This document shows, in pieces, positions 1 to 5,998 of a stretch of 10,793 nucleotides of DNA (the first letter of the stretch is position 1; every line of letters begins with the position of its first letter). The translations under genes and the position numbers were made by a program. Origin of the DNA: Oscillospiraceae bacterium (GTDB taxonomy: Bacteria; Bacillota; Clostridia; Christensenellales; Aristaeellaceae); assembly GCA_031266295.1 (NCBI GenBank), contig JAISBH010000033.1, positions 1-10,793 on the forward strand, in the 5' to 3' direction. The notes below the pieces were generated by a model. The model was not told where the DNA came from. It saw only the letters and a program-made list of their open reading frames with translations, and did not search any database.

Positions 1-12
1 ATCCGAATCCGC

Positions 13-31
13 AGAACCTCGAATAGGTTCT
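13..31 (+). promoter_or_regulatory. Short perfect hairpin upstream of potA
   Basis: A 7-bp perfect inverted repeat (AGAACCT at 13-19, AGGTTCT at 25-31) encloses a 5-nt loop. It is followed by only a weak pyrimidine tail (TTCC), so it is not a convincing intrinsic terminator. An AT-rich patch at 71-82 (AATAATATAAC) could hold a -10 box for the pot operon, but no good -35 lies at the right distance. The hairpin could be the end of an upstream transcript, an operator or chance. No recognisable gene is seen in positions 1-103. Confidence 0.3.
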
Positions 32-136
32 TTCCTGCACCGTCTCGGCGGCGAATTTTTGCATCCAGTAGAATAATATAACCCCATCCGCGCCGGCGGG
101 AGATTGCCAAACTCAGTTGTAGAGGTGACGCGCGAC

Positions 137-1222
137 GTGCAGAAGAAATCGCTCGCGACTGGCATTGATGATTACCACCTGATAGAACTGGTGGATATTA
201 CTAAAGTATTCGACTCCACAACCGCGTTGATCCGGATGAACCTGTATATCCGTCGGCGTGAGTTTGTTACATTGCTTGGGCCGTCCGGCTGCGGCAAGTC
301 TACGACGCTGCGGATTATCGGCGGTTTCGAACAGCCGACGGACGGCAAGGTACTGTTCGAGGGCACTGATATTACGCGTTTACCGCCATATAAGCGGCGC
401 GTTAACACGGTGTTCCAGCGTTACGCGCTGTTTCCGCATCTGAACGTGTTCGACAACGTAGCGTTTGGACTGACGATCGCGAAGGTTCCAAAACCGGAGC
501 TAACGCGCCGGGTCGGCGCAATGCTCGAGTTGGTTGGATTGAAGGGCATGGAGAAGCGCTCGGTCGACGCGCTGTCCGGTGGGCAGCAGCAGCGCGTTGC
601 AATCGCGCGCGCCCTGGTCAACGAGCCGGAGGTTCTGCTGCTTGACGAACCGCTGGGCGCGCTGGATTTGCGGCTGCGCAAAGACATGCAGCTTGAACTA
701 AAGAAGATGCAGCAGCAGCTGGGCATCACATTCCTGTACGTTACGCACGATCAGGAGGAAGCGCTGACGATGAGCGATACGATCGTCGTGATGCGCGACG
801 GATGCATCCAGCAGATAGGCACGCCAAAGCGGATATACGACGAGCCTAAGAACGCGTTTGTCGCGGCGTTCATAGGCGAATCCAACATACTGGATGCGAC
901 GATGGTCCGCGACGAGCGCGTAATATTCTGCGACCGTGAGTTCATCTGCGTGGATCGGGGATTCGGCGAGAACAAGAAGGTGGACGTAGTGCTGCGTCCG
1001 GAGGATCTGACGCTGGTATCGTCGGATCAAGGGATGCTGTCGGGCGTGGTGCGGTCGGTGTTGTTCAAGGGCGTGCACTACGAGATGATGATAGACGTCG
1101 GCTGCGCGGTGCTGAAGGTGCATTCGACCAGCATGGCTCCAGAGGGCGAGGCGGTGGGGCTGTCGGTAGTGCCGTTCAACATCCACATAATGAACAAAGA
1201 CGGCGAAGAATGTCCGCAGTGA
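137..1222 (+). CDS. potA: Spermidine/putrescine ABC transporter ATP-binding protein PotA
   Basis: This is the cytoplasmic ATPase that powers polyamine import through PotB/PotC. With a GTG start at 137 the protein is 361 aa. It has every hallmark of the family: Walker A GPSGCGKST (about residues 48-56), Q-loop in VFQRYALFPH (Q94), ABC signature LSGGQQQR (146-153), Walker B VLLLDEP (166-172), D-loop GALD, and the switch His in VTHDQ (H204). A C-terminal TOBE-type regulatory domain (about 280-350) contains VLRPEDL. The start is uncertain. The longest reading begins at TTG 104, but its GGGAG lies only 1 nt upstream. GTG 137 has AGAGGTG at 121-127 at good spacing, and GTG 125 is a further option. 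It is the first gene of potABCD, and its stop overlaps the ribosome binding site of potB. The YALFPH and PotBCD context favours polyamine over other CUT1/Fbp-type ATPases. Confidence 0.93.
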   Translation: MQKKSLATGIDDYHLIELVDITKVFDSTTALIRMNLYIRRREFVTLLGPSGCGKSTTLRIIGGFEQPTDGKVLFEGTDITRLPPYKRRVNTVFQRYALFPHLNVFDNVAFGLTIAKVPKPELTRRVGAMLELVGLKGMEKRSVDALSGGQQQRVAIARALVNEPEVLLLDEPLGALDLRLRKDMQLELKKMQQQLGITFLYVTHDQEEALTMSDTIVVMRDGCIQQIGTPKRIYDEPKNAFVAAFIGESNILDATMVRDERVIFCDREFICVDRGFGENKKVDVVLRPEDLTLVSSDQGMLSGVVRSVLFKGVHYEMMIDVGCAVLKVHSTSMAPEGEAVGLSVVPFNIHIMNKDGEECPQ

Positions 1223-1233
1223 GGTAGAAGATT

Positions 1234-2049
1234 ATGAAGCGTTCGTCTTTCGCGGCGCCATACGGGCTATGGATGCTTGTGTTTACGGTCGTGCCGGTAT
1301 TCATCATCGTGTTCTACGCGTTCGCGGCGTCGGGCGGCGTCACGCTGGATAACTTCCGGCTGTTCCTGGAGCCGGAGTTCGTGGGCATTCTGACGTTCTC
1401 GCTATGGCTGGCGTTTCTGTGCACGCTGCTGTGCCTGCTGTTCGGTTATCCGTGCGCGCTGTTCCTGGCGAGCCGTGATATGAAGCGCGCTACGATGCTG
1501 GTAGTGCTGTTTGTGATACCGATGTGGATGAACTTCTTGCTGCGCACGTACGCTTGGATGACGTTATTGGAGGACACCGGTCTGATCAACCGATTCCTGG
1601 AATGGATAGGGATAGGCCGTCGGCGGCTGATGTACACGGAAAACGCCGTGCTGTTCGGCCTGGTGTACAACTTCCTGCCGTTCATGATATTCCCTATATA
1701 CTCGGTTCTGGTACGCTCCGACAGGAATCTGGAGGAGGCCGCGCAGGATCTGGGCGCGAACTCGTGGCTGGTGTTTCTAAGGGTGACGCTGCCGCTGTCG
1801 CTGCCCGGCGTTGTATCGGGCGTGTCGATGGTATTCATGCCGGCAGTGACGACGTTTGTTATACCCCGGCTTCTGGGCGGCGGATCGTTCATGATGTTTG
1901 GCGACTTGATCGAGAATCAGTTCCTCACGACCGGCGACTGGAACTTCGGCTCTGCGCTGTCGCTGATAATGATGGCGCTGATATTCATCAGTTTGGGGAT
2001 ATTGCACCGGTTCAACCCTGACGCGGAGTCGAACGGCGCGGTTTGGTAA
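1234..2049 (+). CDS. potB: Spermidine/putrescine ABC transporter permease PotB
   Basis: This 271-aa integral membrane subunit forms the translocation channel together with PotC. About six hydrophobic segments are visible (roughly 12-32, 53-78, 87-110, 136-160, 193-215, 238-256). The EAA loop that docks on the ATPase is clear: EEAAQDLGA, then LPLSLPG (about 167-192). The segment MPAVTTFVIPRLLGGG (about 202-217) is typical of PotB. The ATG start has GAGGT at 1221-1225, which overlaps the potA TGA stop, so translation is probably coupled. The gap to potA is 11 bp. Length and topology are normal for the family, and no defect is seen. Confidence 0.93.
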   Translation: MKRSSFAAPYGLWMLVFTVVPVFIIVFYAFAASGGVTLDNFRLFLEPEFVGILTFSLWLAFLCTLLCLLFGYPCALFLASRDMKRATMLVVLFVIPMWMNFLLRTYAWMTLLEDTGLINRFLEWIGIGRRRLMYTENAVLFGLVYNFLPFMIFPIYSVLVRSDRNLEEAAQDLGANSWLVFLRVTLPLSLPGVVSGVSMVFMPAVTTFVIPRLLGGGSFMMFGDLIENQFLTTGDWNFGSALSLIMMALIFISLGILHRFNPDAESNGAVW

Positions 2050-2059
2050 AGGTGAACGC

Positions 2060-2086
2060 ATGAAGGTGAATTTCGCGCCGATATAA
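2060..2086 (+). CDS. Possible 8-codon mini-ORF between potB and potC
   Basis: The 54-bp gap between potB and potC contains ATG-AAG-GTG-AAT-TTC-GCG-CCG-ATA-TAA (peptide MKVNFAPI). AAGGTG lies at 2049-2054, about 5 nt before the ATG and touching the potB stop. The potC ribosome binding site AGGAGG (2092-2097) begins 5 nt after the mini-ORF stop. The spacing is right for ribosome hand-over from potB to potC. It may equally be the remnant of an older start or plain chance, and no known peptide is recognised. Confidence 0.25.
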   Translation: MKVNFAPI

Positions 2087-2103
2087 ACTGCAGGAGGATC
2101 GCC

Positions 2104-2901
2104 ATGCTCGCACGCCGATTGCGGATGACTTATCTAATCGTCATCCTCACGTTTCTGTACGCGCCGATCATTGTGCTGATCGTTTACTCGTTCAACGCGG
2201 CGGAGACGCGAGCAATCTGGGGCGGATGGTCGCTGAAGTGGTACGCAGAGCTGTTCCGGAACAAGAGCATAATGGACGCGTTAAGCGTGACGATCACGGT
2301 GGCGGTGCTGGCGACGATAGCCTCGCTGATACTAGGCACGCTGGCGGCGATAGGGATACACTCCATGCGCGGCGGAATGCGGCAGGTATTCATACAGGTG
2401 ACCAACCTGCCTATGATGATGCCGGACATTGTGACCGGCATATCGCTGATGGTGTTGTTCATATTCGCTAAGGTGCCGCGCGGATACGGCACAATGCTGC
2501 TGGCGCACATCACGTTCGACGCGCCGTATGTGATATTCTCCATATTGCCCAGACTGCGGCGAATGAACAAGCATCTGTACGAAGCCGCGCTAGATCTGGG
2601 CGCGACGCCGTCGGTCGCGCTGTGGAAGGTGATCATGCCCGAGATCATGCCGGGCATGGTAACGGGAGCGCTGCTGGCGTTCACGATGTCGCTGGATGAT
2701 TTCGTGATCAGCTACTTTACGTCGGTGCGGACGGCGAATCTATCGGTGCTTATATACTCGATGACGCGCCGGAAGGTGCCGCCGACGGTGAACGCGCTGT
2801 CCGCGATCATGTTTATTGTTGTATTAACGTTGCTTTTAATACAAAACCTGCGCGAGGTTCGCGCCGAAAAGTCCAAACCGAAAGGAGTACGAAGCGTATG
2901 A
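2104..2901 (+). CDS. potC: Spermidine/putrescine ABC transporter permease PotC
   Basis: This is the second channel subunit of the polyamine importer, 265 aa. The N-terminal membrane segment (about 8-30) ends in YSFN, as in PotC/YdcV permeases. The EAA loop reads YEAALDLGA with IMPEIMPG (about 159-184). It is followed by SLDDFVISYFTS (about 196-207), a diagnostic PotC stretch. Six membrane segments are likely. The start is secure: ATG with a perfect AGGAGG (2092-2097) 6 nt upstream. The stop TGA overlaps the potD ATG as ATGA, which indicates translational coupling to the binding protein. Confidence 0.94.
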   Translation: MLARRLRMTYLIVILTFLYAPIIVLIVYSFNAAETRAIWGGWSLKWYAELFRNKSIMDALSVTITVAVLATIASLILGTLAAIGIHSMRGGMRQVFIQVTNLPMMMPDIVTGISLMVLFIFAKVPRGYGTMLLAHITFDAPYVIFSILPRLRRMNKHLYEAALDLGATPSVALWKVIMPEIMPGMVTGALLAFTMSLDDFVISYFTSVRTANLSVLIYSMTRRKVPPTVNALSAIMFIVVLTLLLIQNLREVRAEKSKPKGVRSV

Positions 2902-3968
2902 ACCGGATCAACATCGTCCCCCGTTACTTAAGGAAGGCGCTGGCTATGCTGCTTACGATAGCGCTGGCCATGGGCGTTTCCATGTCGGCGCTGGCCGATG
3001 GCGAGGTCAATGTGTACAACTGGGAGGATTATATCAGCGAAGACGCGCTGTCGCTCTTTGAAGAGGAGACCGGCATCAAGGTCAACTATATGCGCTTCAC
3101 GACGAATGAAGACATGCTGGTGCAGGTGCGCGCGGATCCGACGAATTACGACGTAATATTCCCCAGCGACTACATAATCGAGCGTTTGATCTCGGAGGAA
3201 CTGCTAGAGGAACTGGACTGGGGAAACATACCGAACGCGTCAAATATACTAGGATGGTTGAACAGCCCGTCGTACGATCCGGACGGAAGGTTTTCCGTAC
3301 CGTACATGTGGGGCACGGTGGGCATACTGTATAACACGAAGATGGTCAGCGCGCCGATAGACAGCTGGACCGCGCTATGGGATGAGGAGTATAAGAACAA
3401 CGTGTTCATGATGGATTCGATCAGGGACACGATAGGGGTTACGCTTAAGATGCTAGGTTACTCGATGAACGAGCGGAGTCAAGAGGCATTGGACGCGGCA
3501 AAGGACAGATTGGTCGAGCAGAAGCGCGCGGGGATAGTGAAGGCGTATCAGGTCGACGAGACGAAAGATAAGATGATCGCGGGCGAGGCGGCTATAGGCG
3601 TGGTATGGTCAGGGGACGCGGCGTACGCGATGGGTTATAACGAGGATTTAGCGTACGTAGTTCCGAACGAGGGATCGAACGTATGGGTAGACGGGATGTG
3701 CGTTCCGAAGGGGGCGCGGAATAAAGCGAACGCGGAGGCGTTCATAGATTTCATGTGCCGGCCGGACGTAGCGCTGTTGAATTTCGAGGAGATATGGTAC
3801 TGCACGCCGAACGCAGGGACGATCGCGCTGCTGGATGAGGAGACGCTGCAAGACGAGACGATTTTCCCGCCGCAGGACGTGATCGATCGATGCGAATTCT
3901 TCCAGGACATTTCAAGCGACATAACAAGGTTCAACCGGATCTGGCTGGCGGTTAAGTCTGCGCGCTGA
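2898..3968 (+). CDS. potD: Spermidine/putrescine substrate-binding protein PotD
   Basis: This 356-aa extracytoplasmic protein captures polyamines and delivers them to PotBC. Family motifs are NVYNWEDYI (38-46), YDVIFPSDYIIERL (84-97), VPYMWGTVGILYN (134-146), VWSGDAAYAMGYN (236-248) and the NVWVDGMCVPKGA stretch (261-273) whose Trp and Asp match the polyamine-contacting Trp/Asp of E. coli PotD. YCTPNAG (301-307) is also conserved. Residues 1-33 form a signal peptide: basic n-region, hydrophobic core about 14-29, and ALA before Asp34. No cysteine lies in the first 35 residues, so this is a signal peptidase I substrate rather than a lipoprotein. That differs from most Bacillota binding proteins. 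It is the last gene of potABCD, with an ATGA overlap with potC and AAAGGAG upstream. Spermidine versus putrescine preference cannot be decided here. Confidence 0.94.
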   Translation: MNRINIVPRYLRKALAMLLTIALAMGVSMSALADGEVNVYNWEDYISEDALSLFEEETGIKVNYMRFTTNEDMLVQVRADPTNYDVIFPSDYIIERLISEELLEELDWGNIPNASNILGWLNSPSYDPDGRFSVPYMWGTVGILYNTKMVSAPIDSWTALWDEEYKNNVFMMDSIRDTIGVTLKMLGYSMNERSQEALDAAKDRLVEQKRAGIVKAYQVDETKDKMIAGEAAIGVVWSGDAAYAMGYNEDLAYVVPNEGSNVWVDGMCVPKGARNKANAEAFIDFMCRPDVALLNFEEIWYCTPNAGTIALLDEETLQDETIFPPQDVIDRCEFFQDISSDITRFNRIWLAVKSAR

Positions 3969-3999
3969 CGCGCGGCGGGGATCGCGAGGGTATGGCGAT

Positions 4000-4027
4000 A
4001 CAGGCTCGGCATCGACGCCGGGCCTGT
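4000..4027 (+). terminator. Strong hairpin after potD (terminator-like, lacks U tract)
   Basis: ACAGGCTCGGC (4000-4010) pairs with GCCGGGCCTGT (4017-4027) across a 6-nt loop. This gives an 11-bp stem with one G-U wobble. It starts 31 nt after the potD stop. The following bases are CTTGCGG, so the T tract of a classic intrinsic terminator is absent. It may end or stabilise the 3' end of the potABCD message, possibly with another factor. Confidence 0.45.
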
Positions 4028-4035
4028 CTTGCGGT

Positions 4036-4106
4036 GCATCCGCGCCTTCGGGAAGTGCGCTGCGCGCCCTCGCTACGCTTAATTGCGATCCCCCTCCCGA
4101 CCTCCC
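4036..4106 (+). repeat. Direct repeat copy 1 (blocks A and B with a 26-nt spacer)
   Basis: Block A (20 bp, 4036-4055, beginning GCATCCGCGCC) and block B (25 bp, 4082-4106, beginning ATTGCGATCCC) are each identical to blocks in copy 2. In this copy A and B are separated by 26 nt (4056-4081), against 3 nt in copy 2. One copy has therefore gained or lost about 23 nt. Confidence 0.85.
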
Positions 4107-4275
4107 CCAGGGGAACCCCCTCTGTCGCTGCGGCGACATCTCCCCCTAGGGGGGCGATGAGGGTTGTCGGTTACGATGTGGTTCGCAAGCAATGGGGGAA
4201 CGGGTTGCGTTACGAAACAGACTATCAAAGCATAACAGGTTGGCCGAAACCGACGGCTTGTGCGCAAACGATGGT

Positions 4276-4376
4276 CCAGGCGAAGCCTGGTCAGGTTTCG
4301 AAAGGGCGGATAGCCCTTCGCAGGGTACCGGGACAGAGTCCCGTAAACCCCCGTTTTACCCCCCCCATCGGGGGGG
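4276..4376 (+). repeat. Ladder of four consecutive stem-loops
   Basis: Four short inverted repeats follow each other at 8-16 nt spacing. They are CCAGGC/GCCTGG with loop GAA (4276-4290), CGAAAGGGC/GCCCTTCG with a 5-nt loop and one bulge (4299-4320), CGGGAC/GTCCCG with loop AGA (4329-4343), and a 7-bp all-C/all-G stem with loop ATC (4360-4376). All have small purine-rich or AT loops. An RNA from either strand would fold into a string of hairpins. No known RNA family is recognised. Confidence 0.6.
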
Positions 4377-4390
4377 AGGGGGACGGCGGC

Positions 4391-4438
4391 GCATCCGCGC
4401 CTTCGGGAAGGGGATTGCGATCCCCCTCCCGACCTCCC
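4391..4438 (+). repeat. Direct repeat copy 2 (blocks A and B nearly fused)
   Basis: Block A is at 4391-4410 and block B at 4414-4438, both identical to copy 1 and separated by only GGG. In this compact form the junction makes a hairpin, GGGGAT (4410-4415) / ATCCCC (4420-4425) with loop TGCG. A second hairpin, GGCGC (4388-4392) / GCGCC (4397-4401), lies at its left edge. This copy may be the more intact form of the element. Confidence 0.85.
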
Positions 4439-4464
4439 TCGGGTTTGGAACGAAGAACCACGAA

Positions 4465-4524
4465 GCGCCCCGCCAGTAAAATGCCATAATGAAATAGTCG
4501 TCTCACACCATAGTGGCGGGGCGC
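4465..4524. repeat. 60-bp element bounded by a 14-bp inverted repeat
   Basis: GCGCCCCGCCAGTA (4465-4478) and TAGTGGCGGGGCGC (4511-4524) are inverted repeats with a single mismatch. They are separated by a 32-bp AT-richer centre. No T tract follows on either side, so it is a poor terminator. It could be a large stem-loop in the leader of the next operon, a tiny non-autonomous element with terminal inverted repeats, or a protein-binding site. Confidence 0.55.
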
Positions 4525-4542
4525 AAGTAACTTAAAAGCGCA

Positions 4543-4663
4543 TTCGATCCGCAGGTCGAACAGCGTCCCGCCGCAGCGGACAGCCGAGGGTTACGAGCCG
4601 CAACCCAAACGCAGCGTTGCGTCAAACCCGTCCGCGCAAAATTCGCAAAGTGTTGCAGGGTTT
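4543..4663 (+). promoter_or_regulatory. Structured leader upstream of the EpsG-like gene
   Basis: Stem-loops visible on the + strand are TTCGATC/GGTCGAA with loop CGCA (4543-4560, one G-U pair), GGGTT/AACCC (4588-4592 with 4602-4606), ACGCA/TGCGT (4609-4622), and AAACCC/GGGTTT (4624-4629 with 4658-4663) with GCAA/TTGC nested inside (4636-4639 with 4653-4656). The GGGTT and AACCC segments can exchange partners, as in attenuators. No named riboswitch or leader is recognised, and no clear promoter is seen upstream. Confidence 0.3.
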
Positions 4664-4718
4664 CGTACCGCTCATCCGTCTTGAGTTTAGGAATCCTTCA
4701 CGTTTGGAAGGTGATACC

Positions 4719-5987
4719 ATGGTCAGATTGATCATCCTTGGCGTTTTGCTTGCCCTCTCCGTGTATGAGTGGCTGCGCGGCCCCTCCAAGGCGCCTTATT
4801 GGATCGCCTTAGGCGGTCTGTTTGCGTTCTTCGCCCTGCGTTACGGCCAGGGTCAGGACTACCTTAACTACCTGAGCATATACGCGACCGTCAAGCCGTT
4901 GAATATGCTGCCCAACTATTTCCTATATTCGTTCAACAAGATTGAGATTGGCTTTTTCTACCTAATCAGTTTCATGCGGATGTGCCACGTACATTTCTCT
5001 GTGTTCGTCGCGCTCCTCTCGGCCGGAAGCCTTCTGCTGATTGATCGGTTCATCCGCAAGTTCAGCCCCCTTCCTGTCCTGTCGCTAACATGCTTCTTCG
5101 CCGTTTACTCGCTCACATACATGGAGAGCGGTTTACGCCAGTTGATCGCTCTATGCCTTATGATTGGCTGGGCGCTGCCCGACTGGCTCGCCGAGAAACG
5201 CTTACGCAGCGCGCTCGTGTTCTGCATCGCCGCCACCATGCACGCCTCCGCTTTGCTGGCGCTGGCGGTTCTGCTGATATTCTTCCATGGTGAACAGCGC
5301 GCGGCATGGGACTGGAAACCAAAATGGGTCGCCTTGTGCACCGGGTTAGTGCTGATCGCCATGCTTATCATCAACTTCGTAAACCTAACCCCCATACTTC
5401 AGCGTTTCCCCGAACCTTATGGATCAGTTTTAATCTACTATCTGCGTACGGCGCGCAGCTTCAGCCTTCTCGCCCTCGTCAACCGCCTGATATTCCTCGT
5501 GATAATAGGCGCGCTGACATTCCGCGCCCGCGACCGCCTCACCGCGCGCGAGTGGTTCCTCGTCAAGTTCTACGCGGTTGGCTTCCTTGTATACCTGACG
5601 TTTATGTCCGTAGACCTGATCGCGTCGCGCACTAACGTATACTTCCGGATAGTCGAGTTTGCTTTGCTGCCCGCGCTGCTTTACCGCAACCGCGACCTTA
5701 ACCTCAAGATCGCGCCCGCGTTCGCCGCTATACTGGCCATGCTTGGCTTTATATATGTAAAGGACGTGCGCGCCATAATGGACTTTGGCCAGTACTTCCG
5801 CACGAATCCCACCGAGTATCCATATATCACCATACTGAATCCTGCGGAATTGATGGAGGTACGCTACATCCCCGTCAAATTCGAGCCGTACATGAATCAA
5901 GCGGCTTACGGCCAGTTTGACTTCGTCGAATATTACCGCAGAGTGCTGCGTAAACCATCCATCACCAGCCCGATACTCCCATATTGA
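4719..5987 (+). CDS. EpsG-family membrane protein (Wzy-like polysaccharide polymerase/assembly)
   Basis: This is a 422-aa polytopic membrane protein with about 10 hydrophobic segments spread over residues 1-350. EpsG-family features are RYGQGQDYLNYLSIY near the N-terminus (41-55), the acidic residue in KIEIGFFYL (E76), SGLRQLIALCL (137-147, R140), MHASALLALAVLL (174-186, H175) and the late RTNVYFRIVEF segment (304-314). Family members are implicated in exopolysaccharide polymerisation or export in the cytoplasmic membrane; the exact chemistry is not established. The frame is open from TTG 4617, but ATG 4719 is chosen because GGAAGGTGA (4706-4714) sits just before it and the first membrane segment starts at once. 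The final 60 residues are soluble and unrecognised. The stop overlaps the ribosome binding site of the murJ-like gene, which implies a joint role with that flippase. Confidence 0.75.
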   Translation: MVRLIILGVLLALSVYEWLRGPSKAPYWIALGGLFAFFALRYGQGQDYLNYLSIYATVKPLNMLPNYFLYSFNKIEIGFFYLISFMRMCHVHFSVFVALLSAGSLLLIDRFIRKFSPLPVLSLTCFFAVYSLTYMESGLRQLIALCLMIGWALPDWLAEKRLRSALVFCIAATMHASALLALAVLLIFFHGEQRAAWDWKPKWVALCTGLVLIAMLIINFVNLTPILQRFPEPYGSVLIYYLRTARSFSLLALVNRLIFLVIIGALTFRARDRLTAREWFLVKFYAVGFLVYLTFMSVDLIASRTNVYFRIVEFALLPALLYRNRDLNLKIAPAFAAILAMLGFIYVKDVRAIMDFGQYFRTNPTEYPYITILNPAELMEVRYIPVKFEPYMNQAAYGQFDFVEYYRRVLRKPSITSPILPY

Positions 5988-5998
5988 GGCGTTCGGTC

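Larger units (their letters stand above)
3969..4718. repeat. 750-bp hairpin-rich intergenic region, repeat composite
   Basis: No credible gene lies here. The open frames have repetitive Pro/Gly/Arg-rich translations and no ribosome binding site, so they look like by-products of the repeats. Visible structure includes the hairpin at 4000-4027, a two-copy interrupted direct repeat, GTCGC/GCGAC stem-loop 4124-4137, palindrome CCCCCTAGGGGG 4142-4153, a run of stem-loops at 4276-4425, a long inverted repeat at 4465-4524, and further hairpins at 4543-4622. Long C or G runs contrast with the flanking genes. The pattern resembles dispersed palindromic (REP/MITE-like) intergenic repeats of gut Clostridia. 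That comparison comes from memory of similar sequences, not from a search. Confidence 0.6.

Noticed and set aside
698..1186. Long minus-strand frame opposite potA
   Set aside because: It is the shadow of a well-supported ABC ATPase gene. Its His/Arg-rich translation has no recognisable fold.
4036..4438. CRISPR array
   Set aside because: There are only two repeat copies, with different internal spacing and about 280 bp between them. There is no regular repeat-spacer pattern and no cas genes.
3992..4489. 165-codon + strand frame starting just after potD
   Set aside because: It crosses the post-potD hairpin and both repeat copies, has no Shine-Dalgarno site at its start, and an atypical composition without a domain.
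4079..4506. Open frames on both strands of the intergenic region with repetitive Pro/Gly/Arg-rich translations
   Set aside because: They run through the direct repeats and hairpins, repeat the same peptide motif wherever the repeat recurs, have no ribosome binding site, and match no family. They are artefacts of the repeats.
4543..4622. tRNA or known riboswitch in the leader of the EpsG-like gene
   Set aside because: There is no cloverleaf, no GGTTCRA T-arm in context and no CCA end. No conserved riboswitch core was recognised.
5430..5900. Long minus-strand frame opposite the EpsG-like gene
   Set aside because: It is antisense to a strongly hydrophobic, family-matching protein. Its own translation is charged and unrecognisable and has no ribosome binding site.
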